Assembly: GCA_031292035.1 (NCBI GenBank)
Contig: JARLHX010000009.1
Span: 123,913 to 187,912 of the forward strand
DNA: 64,000 nucleotides
Source: Negativicutes bacterium
GTDB taxonomy: Bacteria > Bacillota_C > Negativicutes > Sporomusales_B > JARLHX01
Direction: 5' to 3'
Below are positions 1 through 8,298 of the stretch, one piece after another. Below the pieces are notes generated by a model. The model ran no database searches. It saw only the letters and a list, made by a program, of their open reading frames with translations, and was not told the origin of the DNA. Within the stretch, counting starts at the first letter, position 1, and each line of letters opens with the position of its first letter. Made by a program: the position numbers and the translations under genes.

Positions 1-2
1 TC

Positions 3-902
3 CAAAACAAAAATGCGGCTAGCATATACCAAGTTCCTCTGATGTTGGAAGAAGAAGGTCTGGATCGAATTGTTCTCGAGAAATTGGGCTTGAAAAACGG
101 CAAACCGGATATGAGCGAGTGGCAAGCCCTGGTCAATAAGATTGTCTGCCCATCAAAACAAGTCTGTATTGCGATTGTTGGGAAATATGTTGCTTTGCAG
201 GATGCCTATATGAGTGTTTCCGAGTCGCTCAGGCACGCCGGTATTGCCAACGACGCCGCGATTCACATCAAATGGGTTAACGCCGAGGAAATCGAGGCGC
301 CGGGAGTTGATCTGGCGGCCTGTTTTAAAGATGTCGACGGTATTTTGGTGCCTGGTGGCTTTGGTGATCGCGGCATTGAGGGTAAAATCAAGGCCATTCA
401 CTATGCCCGTACCCAGCGCATTCCCTTCTTCGGCCTTTGCCTGGGGATGCAATGCGCAGTTATCGAGTTTGCCCGCAACCAGTGCGGTCTGGGGAGCGCC
501 AATAGCTCTGAGTTTGATCCCGCTACCCCCCATCCGGTTATTGATCTGATGCCGGAACAGCTGGCGGTGGAGGAAAAGGGCGGCACAATGCGGCTGGGGG
601 TTTACCCCTGCAAGGTGATGGCCGGGACCCTCACCGAAGCGGCCTATCAAGACGAAATCATTTATGAACGTCATCGTCACCGGTTTGAATTTAATAATGC
701 CTACCGTCAGCAACTGAGCGATGCCGGAATGGTCATCGGCGGTACGCTGCCCAGCGGACGGCTGGTGGAGATTGTTGAACTCAAAGATCATCCCTGGTTC
801 CTTGGCACCCAGTTTCATCCGGAATTCAAATCGCGTCCGAACAAACCTCATCCGTTATTCCGCGATTTCGTTCAGGCAGCGCTTGCCTGCCAAAATAAAT
901 AA
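3..902 (+). CDS. pyrG: CTP synthase, C-terminal part (5' end outside the window)
   Basis: CTP synthase makes CTP from UTP, ATP and glutamine in the cytosol. The frame is open from base 3, and the residues before the first ATG (42) read as the expected [18 protein letters not shown] segment, so the gene enters from the left and lacks its N-terminal synthetase domain here. What remains is the linker and the class I glutamine amidotransferase domain, with the nucleophile motif FFGLCLGMQ (Cys codon 438-440), the VPGGFGDRG loop and the late [12 protein letters not shown] motif carrying the catalytic His and Glu. Family identity is clear. In Firmicutes pyrG usually precedes the spo0F region, as it does here. 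Confidence 0.97.
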   Translation, partial: QNKNAASIYQVPLMLEEEGLDRIVLEKLGLKNGKPDMSEWQALVNKIVCPSKQVCIAIVGKYVALQDAYMSVSESLRHAGIANDAAIHIKWVNAEEIEAPGVDLAACFKDVDGILVPGGFGDRGIEGKIKAIHYARTQRIPFFGLCLGMQCAVIEFARNQCGLGSANSSEFDPATPHPVIDLMPEQLAVEEKGGTMRLGVYPCKVMAGTLTEAAYQDEIIYERHRHRFEFNNAYRQQLSDAGMVIGGTLPSGRLVEIVELKDHPWFLGTQFHPEFKSRPNKPHPLFRDFVQAALACQNK

Positions 903-927
903 GTTATCTCTTTGATTTATTATGCAC

Positions 928-1083
928 AAAGGCTGTTTAAGAGTTCCGGCGTATATTCCGGGTCTACTGTTCCAGCAGTGCTCCCAGTCCAAAAGGCAGT
1001 ATCCCCAGGCATGTATTGCGGGGCGCACAGGACCGGAGCAGGAACAGTAGCGGGAGAAATTGCCGATTTCTTGAACAGCCTTT
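928..1083 (+). ncRNA. Candidate long-hairpin RNA, 6S-like
   Basis: The pyrG-sppA gap holds one long, almost fully self-complementary element. Bases 928-942 pair with 1069-1083 (15 bp, one G-U), 947-950 with 1062-1065, 964-973 with 1041-1050 (10 bp perfect), 979-984 with 1035-1040, 987-990 with 1030-1033, and CCCC with GGGG around the apex. An open bubble of about 11-13 nt per side lies between the outer and inner stems. A TATTAT hexamer at 918-923 would start transcription at the base of the outer stem on the plus strand. A rod about 156 nt long with a central bubble is the architecture of 6S RNA (ssrS), which imitates an open promoter to bind RNA polymerase. I did not match a covariance model, so the 6S name is an inference; the fold itself is directly visible. 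Confidence 0.45.
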
Positions 1084-1157
1084 GGATTATCCAGTTAGTT
1101 TTAGGGTGATCTGAGCATAGTAATTATGGGAGAATAGTGAGAAAAGGCGGGGATTTC

Positions 1158-2090
1158 GTGTTTAAACGATCAGTTGTTTTGCTTATCGCGGCGATTATAT
1201 TTGCTTCCTTGGCGGCGGCCGCGTATTGGGGCCCGATGGCCAACCGCAGGGCGAGCACGCGCGACCAGAATAAAATTGCGATTATCTATATCGACGGCGT
1301 GATTATAGGGGGCCGTGGACAAAGCGGTCTGTTTACTGATTCCGGCGGGACGGATGCCATTATCCGCCAGATTCATAGCGCCCAGGAAGACGCCAGCGTG
1401 AAGGCGGTCATTTTGCGGATTAACAGTCCTGGCGGCAGTGCGCCTGCCTCCCAGGAGGTTGCCAACGAGGTGAAGAAACTGATGGCCACCGGCAAGCCGG
1501 TAGTGACCTCGATGGCCGATGTTGCAGCCTCGGGAGGCTACTGGATTGCCGCCGTCACCAATAAAATATACGCCAATCCGGCAACGATGACCGGCAGTAT
1601 TGGTGTATATATTCCTTATGCCAACTGGGAAGAGCTGTACAACAAGATCGGCATTCATCAGGAGAAGATTAAAAGTGGCCCACACAAAGATATTTTGTCA
1701 CCTGAACGCCAAATGACGACAGAAGAGCGGGCCATCATTCAGGAAATGGTTGACGACCTTTACAATCAGTTCGTCACGGTGGTGGCTGAGGGCCGGCATA
1801 TGGACCCGGCCAGAGTCCGTCAACTGGCTGATGGCAGGATTTATACCGGCAGTCAGGCTAAACAGGCCGGACTGGTCGATGAACTGGGAACAATGTATGA
1901 CGCCATTGACGGCACGGCGCAGATGGCTGGCATTCAAGGCAAACCGCAACTCAAAGAATACGGCAAACAGACCCCTTGGCAGATGCTGCTTGGCGCCAGT
2001 GGTCAGATCAATCTGGAAAACATTCTGACCAAGCAGATTAAAAATGAGCTGCCTATTACCGCTCCGCTGGCTTTGCCGGCAAAATGGTAG
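1158..2090 (+). CDS. sppA: Signal peptide peptidase SppA (S49 family)
   Basis: Membrane-anchored serine protease that degrades cleaved signal peptides. One N-terminal transmembrane segment (about residues 5-24) is followed by the S49 domain. The Ser/Lys dyad is visible: Ser125 in VAASGGYWIA and Lys177 in IKSGPHKDILSP, 52 residues apart as in Bacillus SppA (Ser147/Lys199). RINSPGGS and MTGSIGVY are also typical. I chose the GTG at 1158 because AAGGCGGGG (1144-1152) is well spaced from it; the in-frame GTG at 1137 has its purine run only 3 nt away. The next gene follows within 10 bases, so the two are probably co-transcribed. Confidence 0.93.
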   Translation: MFKRSVVLLIAAIIFASLAAAAYWGPMANRRASTRDQNKIAIIYIDGVIIGGRGQSGLFTDSGGTDAIIRQIHSAQEDASVKAVILRINSPGGSAPASQEVANEVKKLMATGKPVVTSMADVAASGGYWIAAVTNKIYANPATMTGSIGVYIPYANWEELYNKIGIHQEKIKSGPHKDILSPERQMTTEERAIIQEMVDDLYNQFVTVVAEGRHMDPARVRQLADGRIYTGSQAKQAGLVDELGTMYDAIDGTAQMAGIQGKPQLKEYGKQTPWQMLLGASGQINLENILTKQIKNELPITAPLALPAKW

Positions 2091-2099
2091 GTGAAGACG

Positions 2100-2672
2100 A
2101 TGGGGAAGTTTTTAGAAACCCTTTATGATGTATTGTTTCATCCTTATGCCGCCATGCGGCAGATCGCAGCCAATAGACTTGTCGGTCAGGCGCTGGCGGC
2201 TTTTTTGCTCAGTGTATTGATTCCGGCCTTTACTGTTTTCTTTGCCTTTAAAGCTGGCAATTTCGTCAAATTCGGCATCTTGTTGCAGACATTAGGCAGC
2301 CTTTTCGTGTGGTTTGTCGGAGCGGCTGTTTTCAGCTTGATAGCTGAGCTGTTTGGCGGACGGGGAAGCGCGGTAGGACTTTTTGCGGCGTTGGGTTTTA
2401 CCCATGTGCCCTGGCTGGTGGCGGTGCCCTTGATGGTGCTGGCGATGCTGCTGCCGGCGAATGCTTCGGCGGTTGCGTTGGCTATTATCGTTCTGGGGAT
2501 TGTCTGTTGGATGTTGCTGCTGGACGTGGCTGCCATCAAAGGTACTCATGAGCTGAGCACCGCCAAGGCGGTGCTGGTGGTTTTGACGCCGCTGCTGATT
2601 ATGACTGCGATGGTACTTGTGCTCATGGTATTCGCGGGGAGCGCTCTTATACCAGGGCGGATTTGGCAATGA
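2100..2672 (+). CDS. Yip1-family multi-spanning membrane protein
   Basis: A 190-residue protein, mostly hydrophobic, with five or so membrane segments and a short N-terminal FLETLYDVLFHPYAAMRQIAANR stretch that is typical of bacterial Yip1-domain proteins, where a peripheral segment precedes the membrane bundle. The molecular role of bacterial Yip1 proteins is unknown. The start is taken as ATG 2100 because GGTAGGTGA is 7 nt upstream; an in-frame GTG at 2091 abuts the sppA stop. The 3' end overlaps the next gene by 4 bases, so sppA, this gene and the lipoprotein gene look like one operon devoted to the cell envelope. Confidence 0.75.
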   Translation: MGKFLETLYDVLFHPYAAMRQIAANRLVGQALAAFLLSVLIPAFTVFFAFKAGNFVKFGILLQTLGSLFVWFVGAAVFSLIAELFGGRGSAVGLFAALGFTHVPWLVAVPLMVLAMLLPANASAVALAIIVLGIVCWMLLLDVAAIKGTHELSTAKAVLVVLTPLLIMTAMVLVLMVFAGSALIPGRIWQ

Positions 2673-5020
2673 AGCCGCGGTTGTTATGGCTAGGGATCAT
2701 CTTTTTACTGCTGTTTACCGGCTGCGCCAAAGACAGGACACCGGTTGCCGGGTTGGCGCCTATGCCGCCGGAAGCCGCTCAGACGTGGGGTGTGCCTGAC
2801 AGTTTAGTCTTAAGGGGTGAAGGCAATAGTTTCCGACTGTTGCAGGGGACTTCGCTTGGAGCGCCGGCAGGGCTGGAACTTGCGGCCGGTGCGAAAGGCC
2901 AACTAGAATATTTCCGGGAAATAAGTACGCGAACGCCGAGTCAGTTTAGTTATCGGCTGCAATTTTTGTCCACCCAAGGCGACGGCCAGGTCAGGCTGAG
3001 CGCTCTGGATTCCGCTAACCAGGTGATTGCGACATTAGGGTGGGTATCCACCGGCCGGCTGCCGGAAGGAGACAATCGGTCCAAATGGTTCGACGGGCGT
3101 TATAGTTCTAATTTTCAAGGCGGCTGGTTGGCGGCCGGCGGCGAACCGTCCGAACTTTTTGCTAAACATTTGCCGGGAATATCCTTGGCTCAGGCAACAA
3201 AATACCGCCTGAGCGTGGAGGTTGGTCAGGGGCAGCATACTCTGATTACCGGCTGCCAGCTCGTGAGTTTACCGGCGCGGGCGGTGAGAATCACGCCCCA
3301 GGCTGAAAGTTTTGCCGCCAAGCTGGGTGATCTGATCGATCTGCCGGCTGACATCGAAAATACCGGGCAAGAGACCCTTCACAGCCTGGCCATTGCATTG
3401 GTTGAGCCCTATGGCTACGGTTTGGTGACGGTCAACGACCGGGTCAAGACAGTCGACAGTCTTGCACCAGGAGAGAAGCGCCGTCTAGTATGGCAGGTGA
3501 AAGCCCAGCGGCCGCATGCGGTCAATCTGGGCAAGCCGTGGATCGCCGGTTTCGCCGTCAATGGCGTGGCGATCACGCCCCGGGTGGCTGTGACCGTGTC
3601 TGACCCCCGCCCAGGGAAAATCTTTTATGTGATGACCGAAGATTTAGAGCCGATGGATTCTGCCGGCTATCCGACCCAGTGGGGGAATGCCGACGGCTGG
3701 CTCCAGCCGGAGGAACTCGAGGTCCAGATGGTGGCCAAAGCGGAGCGGCTAAATAGCATTGCTGAGGCGCATGGCGCGAAATGGACCCATTATATCGCCT
3801 GGCCAGTGGTGAAAGCCGCCGAATGGGCGGCCGGCCAATCTGCCAGCGGCGAATGGCCGAAGGTGGTGGCGGCGATTAAACGCTCTGTCCGGGAGCAGTC
3901 GTCCCGCGGCCATGAATATGCCGTTCATCTTCATTCTGATTATGATCCGTACTTACCAGGCAATGTGTTGTCATACAATCCGGCGGTGGACGGCCTGTGG
4001 GCCAATCACCTGCGGCACGGCTGGGCCCACTCAGTGGGCGCGGAAGGCAGCTTCGGCGACTATGCCAGCCGGACAGGAATGCTTTATGCTTATCAACGAA
4101 TTATCGATGAATTGGAAAGTGGGTCGCCCCACGGACAGCTGCTTACCTCCCGGGCGGGGTCCTTTGATTTTGGCAATGGTACGGCTGAGGAGGAAATAAG
4201 CACAAAGGCCTATCGCAAGGTGGGCCTCTGGGCCAGCAGTGATGCTGATGGCAATCAGGACGGAATTACGGCGGGCCCTTTTGGGCAGGAAATTTATCTG
4301 GCTAAACCGAATGATATCAATGTGGCTGCCGACGATCTTGCCAGCACCGGATTGGTGGAGTTTCGGCCTACGCCAAAGGATTTCATCGAATACAACGATC
4401 AAACGGCTGGGGAAATGAACCGAAAGGTCGATCAGGGCATCGCTTTTTTTGCTCCCGATGGACTGGTTAAACCGGGTATTCATGCCGTTGTTGGCTTTAC
4501 TCATGCGATGTTTATGCTTGGCAATGGCGACTGGAAGAGTGTCGAGGGTGGTCAATTCCAGGCGCTTGATGATCATTTGGGTTATCTTCAGCAGCAGTAC
4601 GCAGCAAAAGGACTGCTGCTATTCGGCACCGCCAACGACCTGGTCAAGGCCTATCTTGATTACTACACGCCTGCGCCGGTGGCGGTATATGGCCCGCGGT
4701 CCTCTGACAACTGGGGGATTGCTCAATATCCGGTTATTATTCTTGGACGCGATATTCCCATTGACGCCAGTCACCCCCATACCGTCGCCCTTAAATACCC
4801 GCTATATTTGCGTGATTCAACCTATCGTATCAGTATTCTAAAGGATGGCAATCCGGTTTTCAGCACCTGGGGACTGCCGACCCCTTTCAACGATATCAAT
4901 TTTACGATAGACGACGCGAACGCCCACTATTCGCTGAAGGTCTACCATAACGAGTATATTGTCAAATTTATGGCGGTGGTCCGGGCAATTAAGGCGAGAA
5001 TATCACCCGCTTCTCTGTAA
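2669..5020 (+). CDS. Large lipoprotein with a possible deacetylase-like barrel
   Basis: The protein (783 residues) begins with a hydrophobic signal ending in the lipobox LFTGC, so it is probably a lipoprotein on the outer face of the cytoplasmic membrane. Residues about 30-310 look like beta-rich domains that may bind carbohydrate, including a CARDB-like stretch (DLPADIENTGQETLHSL). Residues about 318-670 resemble a polysaccharide-deacetylase or glycosidase barrel: TEDLEPMD (about 326), HLHSDYD (about 419) and SRAGSFDFG (about 493) sit where the NodB motifs TFDDG, HSxxH and RxPY would be. That assignment is tentative. ATG 2669 is preferred over TTG 2663 because AGGGCGGA lies 7-8 nt upstream. 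It overlaps the Yip1 gene by 4 bases. Confidence 0.6.
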   Translation: MKPRLLWLGIIFLLLFTGCAKDRTPVAGLAPMPPEAAQTWGVPDSLVLRGEGNSFRLLQGTSLGAPAGLELAAGAKGQLEYFREISTRTPSQFSYRLQFLSTQGDGQVRLSALDSANQVIATLGWVSTGRLPEGDNRSKWFDGRYSSNFQGGWLAAGGEPSELFAKHLPGISLAQATKYRLSVEVGQGQHTLITGCQLVSLPARAVRITPQAESFAAKLGDLIDLPADIENTGQETLHSLAIALVEPYGYGLVTVNDRVKTVDSLAPGEKRRLVWQVKAQRPHAVNLGKPWIAGFAVNGVAITPRVAVTVSDPRPGKIFYVMTEDLEPMDSAGYPTQWGNADGWLQPEELEVQMVAKAERLNSIAEAHGAKWTHYIAWPVVKAAEWAAGQSASGEWPKVVAAIKRSVREQSSRGHEYAVHLHSDYDPYLPGNVLSYNPAVDGLWANHLRHGWAHSVGAEGSFGDYASRTGMLYAYQRIIDELESGSPHGQLLTSRAGSFDFGNGTAEEEISTKAYRKVGLWASSDADGNQDGITAGPFGQEIYLAKPNDINVAADDLASTGLVEFRPTPKDFIEYNDQTAGEMNRKVDQGIAFFAPDGLVKPGIHAVVGFTHAMFMLGNGDWKSVEGGQFQALDDHLGYLQQQYAAKGLLLFGTANDLVKAYLDYYTPAPVAVYGPRSSDNWGIAQYPVIILGRDIPIDASHPHTVALKYPLYLRDSTYRISILKDGNPVFSTWGLPTPFNDINFTIDDANAHYSLKVYHNEYIVKFMAVVRAIKARISPASL

Positions 5021-5062
5021 TATGTCAAATTCTAAAAAAAAACATAACGCTTCCAAAATCTA

Positions 5063-5091
5063 GGAGGAATTTGTCGTCGCGTGCTGAATAG
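5063..5091 (+). promoter_or_regulatory. Sigma-H-type promoter of spo0F
   Basis: GGAGGAATT (5063-5071) matches the sigma-H -35 consensus RnAGGAwww, and GCTGAATAG (5083-5091) matches RnnGAATww except for the last base, with an 11-bp spacer. TTTGTCGTC overlapping the spacer also resembles a Spo0A box. spo0F is a known sigma-H and Spo0A target in Bacillus, which makes the assignment plausible. Confidence 0.6.
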
Positions 5092-5128
5092 ATAATGATA
5101 AAGAAGCAAGGCAGGAGGTTTCACGGTA

Positions 5129-5530
5129 ATGGCAACAATCAAGCCCATAGTTTTGGTCATTGACGATCAACCCGGAATCAGGCGGCTGTTGATCGAGGTG
5201 CTGAGTGAAGAAGGCTATTCGGTAGTTGACGCAGCCAACGGTTATGATGGCTTGCAAAAGGCCAAAGAGCATCACCCCGATTTAATCCTGATGGATATGA
5301 AAATGCCTGGCATGGACGGCATTGAAACATTAAAGGAATTAAAAGCTTTGGGGATTGGCGACAGAGTCATCATGATGACTGCCTACGGTGAATTGGACCT
5401 GGTGACTGAGGCCAAAGATATCGGGGCTGCCGACTATATCACCAAACCATTTGATATCATTGCGCTGTGCCAGATGATTGCCCGCAACTTGGTTGACGAA
5501 AAACCCAACGACCATTTGATGATCAGCTAA
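5129..5530 (+). CDS. spo0F: Sporulation phosphorelay response regulator Spo0F
   Basis: A stand-alone receiver domain of 133 residues with no output domain, which in the phosphorelay takes phosphate from sporulation kinases and passes it through Spo0B to Spo0A. The receiver residues are all present: acidic pair Asp12-Asp13, phospho-acceptor Asp56 in ILMDMKMPG, Thr84 in MMTAYGE and Lys106 in TKPFD. AGGAGG is well placed before ATG 5129. It is about ten residues longer at the C terminus than Bacillus Spo0F. The sigma-H-like promoter and the neighbouring fsa gene, as in Bacillus spo0F-fbaA-ywjH, support Spo0F over a chemotaxis CheY. Confidence 0.85.
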   Translation: MATIKPIVLVIDDQPGIRRLLIEVLSEEGYSVVDAANGYDGLQKAKEHHPDLILMDMKMPGMDGIETLKELKALGIGDRVIMMTAYGELDLVTEAKDIGAADYITKPFDIIALCQMIARNLVDEKPNDHLMIS

Positions 5531-5533
5531 AAA

Positions 5534-5566
5534 AATACACCCGGAGCTTGCCGGGTGTATTTTTTT
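5534..5566 (+). terminator. Intrinsic terminator after spo0F
   Basis: Stem of ATACACCCGG with CCGGGTGTAT, loop AGCTTG, followed by a run of T at 5559-5566. It directly follows the spo0F stop codon. Confidence 0.9.
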
Positions 5567-5699
5567 CATGCACTTTTTTATTATATTTAGCACGATTTCG
5601 GGCGCCTCTATGCCCATATCTTGGCGCAAGTCAAGTCTTCTCTTATGCAGGAATTTTTGGCTGCTCGGCGAAGTAGTGAAAATGATAAGGGGGATAGAT

Positions 5700-6332
5700 A
5701 TGGTTATCAACACTATTTCCACTTTAGCGCTATATTGTGCACGTTGCGGGAAGATCCAAATGCATGATATCTCCCGGTTTGACCTGAAAAATGCTGTAGG
5801 CCGGGAATTGGTCTGCAGCTGCGGGCAGAAGATGGCTACCATCACCGGCTCAGGGCATGGGCAATATCTGCTGGATGTTCCGTGTGTTGTCTGCGAGACC
5901 AATCACATCATTTGTGTAGATATAAAAGACTTTTGGCGCGGTAAAGTAAATAAAATATACTGTACAATGGCCAATCTCGAATTAGGGTTCAGCGGAAACC
6001 GTCAGGCGATTGAACAGACCATTGCCGTACACCAGCGGGAATTTGACAGCATTGTCCGGGATGTGGCCAATGATGATTGTGTTGACAACTCCCAGGTGAT
6101 GTTTGAGGTATTGAATAAAATCCATGACATCGCTGAAAAAGGCGAGGTCTATTGTCGTTGCGGCGGCGGCCTCATTGAAGCCGATGTTCAGCCTGATCAT
6201 GTTGAATTGGTTTGTGTGCATTGCGACGGCCGCCGAGTGATTGCCGCCAAAACCGAGGCAGATTTACGGCAGGTTGAGGCGATGGTCACCATCGAACTGG
6301 GACCAGGTCACCGCACCCGTCACCGTCGCTAG
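5700..6332 (+). CDS. Cysteine-rich zinc-ribbon protein, unknown function
   Basis: I do not recognise this 210-residue protein. It contains several paired-cysteine motifs: YCARC (Cys13/16), VCSCG, PCVVC (about 62/65) in the N-terminal half, and YCRCGG and VCVHC near the C terminus, which would form two or three zinc ribbons around a central region without cysteine pairs. There is no signal peptide or membrane segment; the tail is basic (GHRTRHRR). ATG 5700 is chosen because AAGGGGG ends 6 nt upstream; the longer frame back to 5568 would run through the spo0F terminator. It sits between spo0F and fsa, a position that may be specific to this lineage. Confidence 0.7.
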   Translation: MVINTISTLALYCARCGKIQMHDISRFDLKNAVGRELVCSCGQKMATITGSGHGQYLLDVPCVVCETNHIICVDIKDFWRGKVNKIYCTMANLELGFSGNRQAIEQTIAVHQREFDSIVRDVANDDCVDNSQVMFEVLNKIHDIAEKGEVYCRCGGGLIEADVQPDHVELVCVHCDGRRVIAAKTEADLRQVEAMVTIELGPGHRTRHRR

Positions 6333-6386
6333 CTGATCCATCCTGTGGGCGGTTGCCCGGAGATTCGATTGAGGAGGTTCGGTATC

Positions 6387-7031
6387 ATGAAATTGTTCCT
6401 CGATAGCGCCAATCTGACTGAAGTGGCGGATGCCGCAGCTCTTGGGGTGATTGACGGTGTTACCACCAATCCTTCCCTGATCGCCAAGGAGAAACAGGAT
6501 ATCAAGAAGGTCATCCGGGAAATCGCCGCCATTGTTCCCGGGCCCATCAGTGCCGAGGTAATCAGTACTGTTTATGGCGAGATGTTGCCTGAGGCGAGGG
6601 AGTTAGCCAAAATCGCCGCCAATGTTGTGATCAAAGTACCAATTACCGCTGATGGTCTGAAAACAGCGAAGAGTTTATCCCTGGAAGGAATAAAAACCAA
6701 TGTCACCCTTGTTTTCTCGGTGAATCAGGCACTGCTGGCCGCCAGAGCAGGAGCGGCATTTGTCAGTCCTTTCGTCGGCCGGCTTGATGATATCGGGCAG
6801 GACGGAATTGAGCTGATAAAAGAGATTACGGATGTCTTTGCCATTCAGGGCATCGAAACTGAAGTCATTGCCGCCAGCATTCGCCAGCCGCTACATGTGA
6901 CGCAGGCGGCCCTGGCAGGTTCTCATATCGCGACAATACCCTATAAGGTGCTCTTGGGGATGCTGAATCATCCGCTGACTGATGCCGGGATCAAGCGCTT
7001 TTTGGAGGATTGGCAGAAAGCCAACCAGTGA
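6387..7031 (+). CDS. fsa: Small transaldolase / fructose-6-phosphate aldolase family
   Basis: Cytosolic aldolase of the short (about 214-residue) TalC/Fsa type, acting in sugar-phosphate interconversion by a Schiff base. The start [13 protein letters not shown], the TTNPSL motif, the Schiff-base lysine (Lys83 in NVVIKVPIT) and the NVTLVFS strand are all present. GAGGAGG precedes ATG 6387 at good spacing; the longer frame from 6345 lacks such a site. Sequence alone does not separate transaldolase from fructose-6-phosphate aldolase activity. Bacillus has the homologue ywjH next to spo0F as well. Confidence 0.92.
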   Translation: MKLFLDSANLTEVADAAALGVIDGVTTNPSLIAKEKQDIKKVIREIAAIVPGPISAEVISTVYGEMLPEARELAKIAANVVIKVPITADGLKTAKSLSLEGIKTNVTLVFSVNQALLAARAGAAFVSPFVGRLDDIGQDGIELIKEITDVFAIQGIETEVIAASIRQPLHVTQAALAGSHIATIPYKVLLGMLNHPLTDAGIKRFLEDWQKANQ

Positions 7032-7079
7032 TTGGGTAACGTAGAGCATACAGGCTAAAGGTCTATAAGGGATGCTTCT

Positions 7080-7108
7080 CCTCCTGTGTGTATGACAGGA
7101 GGTTTTTT
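7080..7108 (+). terminator. Intrinsic terminator after fsa
   Basis: CCTCCTGT (7080-7087) pairs with ACAGGAGG (7095-7102), with a 7-nt loop and six T at 7103-7108. Confidence 0.88.
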
Positions 7109-7326
7109 ATGTCTTTCCTCAAAATAACTGAACCTAGTTGAGGGCATATGACCGTGGTCGCAATCATAATAAAGTCCGCATTAGCGAAATGCCCCGATTG
7201 CTGCCAAGCAGGAGATAGTATGATATAATTTTATCTAATCACTCATGCGGAAAAAACGATTCCTGCCGAGGAGCGGCAGGTGGGACGACAAGGATATTAC
7301 CAGCGGCAAGCCGCATGGAGGATAGT

Positions 7327-7776
7327 ATGCGACAACGGCTGTGGCGTCTTGTCAAAGTCCAGGGGAAAAGACTGCTGACTTTGCGTGGTGATCGCCGGGT
7401 GATTGCCAGGGGAATCGCGGTGGGGATCGCGATGAATTTCATTCCCACTATCGGTTTGGGTTTGCCGATGGTGTACTGGGTCGCCAAATGGATAGGCGGG
7501 CACCGGGTTGCTGCAGTGGTCAGCACAATGACCATCAAGGCTTTTTTCCCCGTCCTGTATATTTTGGACTACATCGTTGGCGAAATATTTCTGGAGGGTC
7601 ATCTGGTTTATACTTTAGACTGGCATGTTGCCATCCGAGCAGGAGCCAGCCTTTTTCTTGGTGCGGCGATTAATTTTCTCGTTGTATTTATTGTCTGTTA
7701 TTACTATTCTTTATGGCTGCTCAGAAAGCAACAGGCAAGGGTTTCTGGCGGCTCCAAATGGGGCGGCCGATTGTAG
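7327..7776 (+). CDS. DUF2062 small membrane protein
   Basis: A 149-residue protein with a basic N terminus followed by three or four membrane segments. The pattern ARGIAVGIAMNFIPTIGLGLP ... NFLVVFIVCYYYSLWLL is that of DUF2062 proteins, which have no assigned biochemical function. GGAGG at 7317-7321 fits the ATG at 7327; an in-frame ATG at 7315 lies upstream of that site. A TATAAT at about 7220 could serve as its promoter. It is monocistronic: a strong terminator follows. Confidence 0.75.
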   Translation: MRQRLWRLVKVQGKRLLTLRGDRRVIARGIAVGIAMNFIPTIGLGLPMVYWVAKWIGGHRVAAVVSTMTIKAFFPVLYILDYIVGEIFLEGHLVYTLDWHVAIRAGASLFLGAAINFLVVFIVCYYYSLWLLRKQQARVSGGSKWGGRL

Positions 7777-7797
7777 GATGGTGGTACAAGGATAGGC

Positions 7798-7825
7798 AGA
7801 CTTGGCGAAAGCCAAGTCTTTTTTT
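7798..7825 (+). terminator. Intrinsic terminator after the DUF2062 gene
   Basis: AGACTTGGC pairs perfectly with GCCAAGTCT across a GAAA tetraloop, followed by seven T. Confidence 0.93.
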
Positions 7826-7831
7826 ATGGCG

Positions 7832-7862
7832 TGAATAGAGGAGTAAACTGCAGGCAATACTA
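7832..7862 (+). promoter_or_regulatory. Forespore (sigma-G/F-type) promoter of the PrsW-like gene and fin
   Basis: TGAATA (7832-7837), an 18-bp spacer and AATACTA (7856-7862) match the sigma-G consensus TGmATA-n18-CATnmTA; sigma-F shares much of it. The same -35 hexamer and spacing recur before spoVT in this window. Confidence 0.6.
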
Positions 7863-7904
7863 CTGCTCAGGGTTTTGTCTGGAGCAGCAAAATATGAGGT
7901 GGTT

Positions 7905-8285
7905 ATGGCCTATCTTGTTGCTTGTTTTACGGCGGCACTGAGTTTTTTACTCAACCGCGCGGCGTTACGCTATGTGGGTCTGCAGGCTGTAATTACCTAT
8001 AGTCCGGCAGTGGAAGAAACGACTAAAACGCTGTTGGCGTTTTATCTCGGAGCCGATATGCTGGTTACTCATGTAGTGTTCGGAACAATCGAGGCGGTCC
8101 ACGATTGGGCTACAAGCCAAAACCACGGAACGGCAGCGGCTGTATCCAGCATCTTTGGCCACAGTTTATTCGGAATGGTGACCATGGGGGCGCTGGTTCT
8201 GACCGGGCAAATACTATTGGCCCTGGCTGCCGGAATCGCTGTCCATCTGGCCTGGAACATCATGATCATACGGCTAACTGTTTAG
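7905..8285 (+). CDS. Small PrsW-like intramembrane protease homologue
   Basis: A 126-residue membrane protein with three or four hydrophobic segments. It carries the motif set of the PrsW/CPBP group of membrane metalloproteases: SPAVEETTKTLL (EExxK-like), FGTIEAVHD, FGHSLFG and HLAWN. PrsW in Bacillus cleaves the anti-sigma factor RsiW. This protein is shorter than typical PrsW (about 200 residues), so activity is not assured. The start is uncertain: ATG 7905 has GAGGTGG very close, GTG 7899 and TTG 7875 are alternatives. It lies 13 bp before fin, both downstream of a forespore-type promoter. Confidence 0.6.
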   Translation: MAYLVACFTAALSFLLNRAALRYVGLQAVITYSPAVEETTKTLLAFYLGADMLVTHVVFGTIEAVHDWATSQNHGTAAAVSSIFGHSLFGMVTMGALVLTGQILLALAAGIAVHLAWNIMIIRLTV

Positions 8286-8298
8286 GAAGGGATCAACC

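Noticed and set aside
153..851. A 232-residue minus-strand frame opposite pyrG
   Set aside because: It is the antisense of a well-conserved coding region and has no SD or family features.
912..1109. A 65-residue plus-strand frame between pyrG and sppA
   Set aside because: It lies almost wholly within the self-complementary RNA element, has no SD and no protein-like pattern.
5568..5699. N-terminal extension of the zinc-ribbon protein
   Set aside because: It would start on the tail of the spo0F terminator; a good SD sits just before ATG 5700.
7262..7280. Hairpin CTGCC/GGCAG before the DUF2062 gene as a riboswitch or terminator
   Set aside because: Only five pairs, no T tract, and no known riboswitch core recognised.
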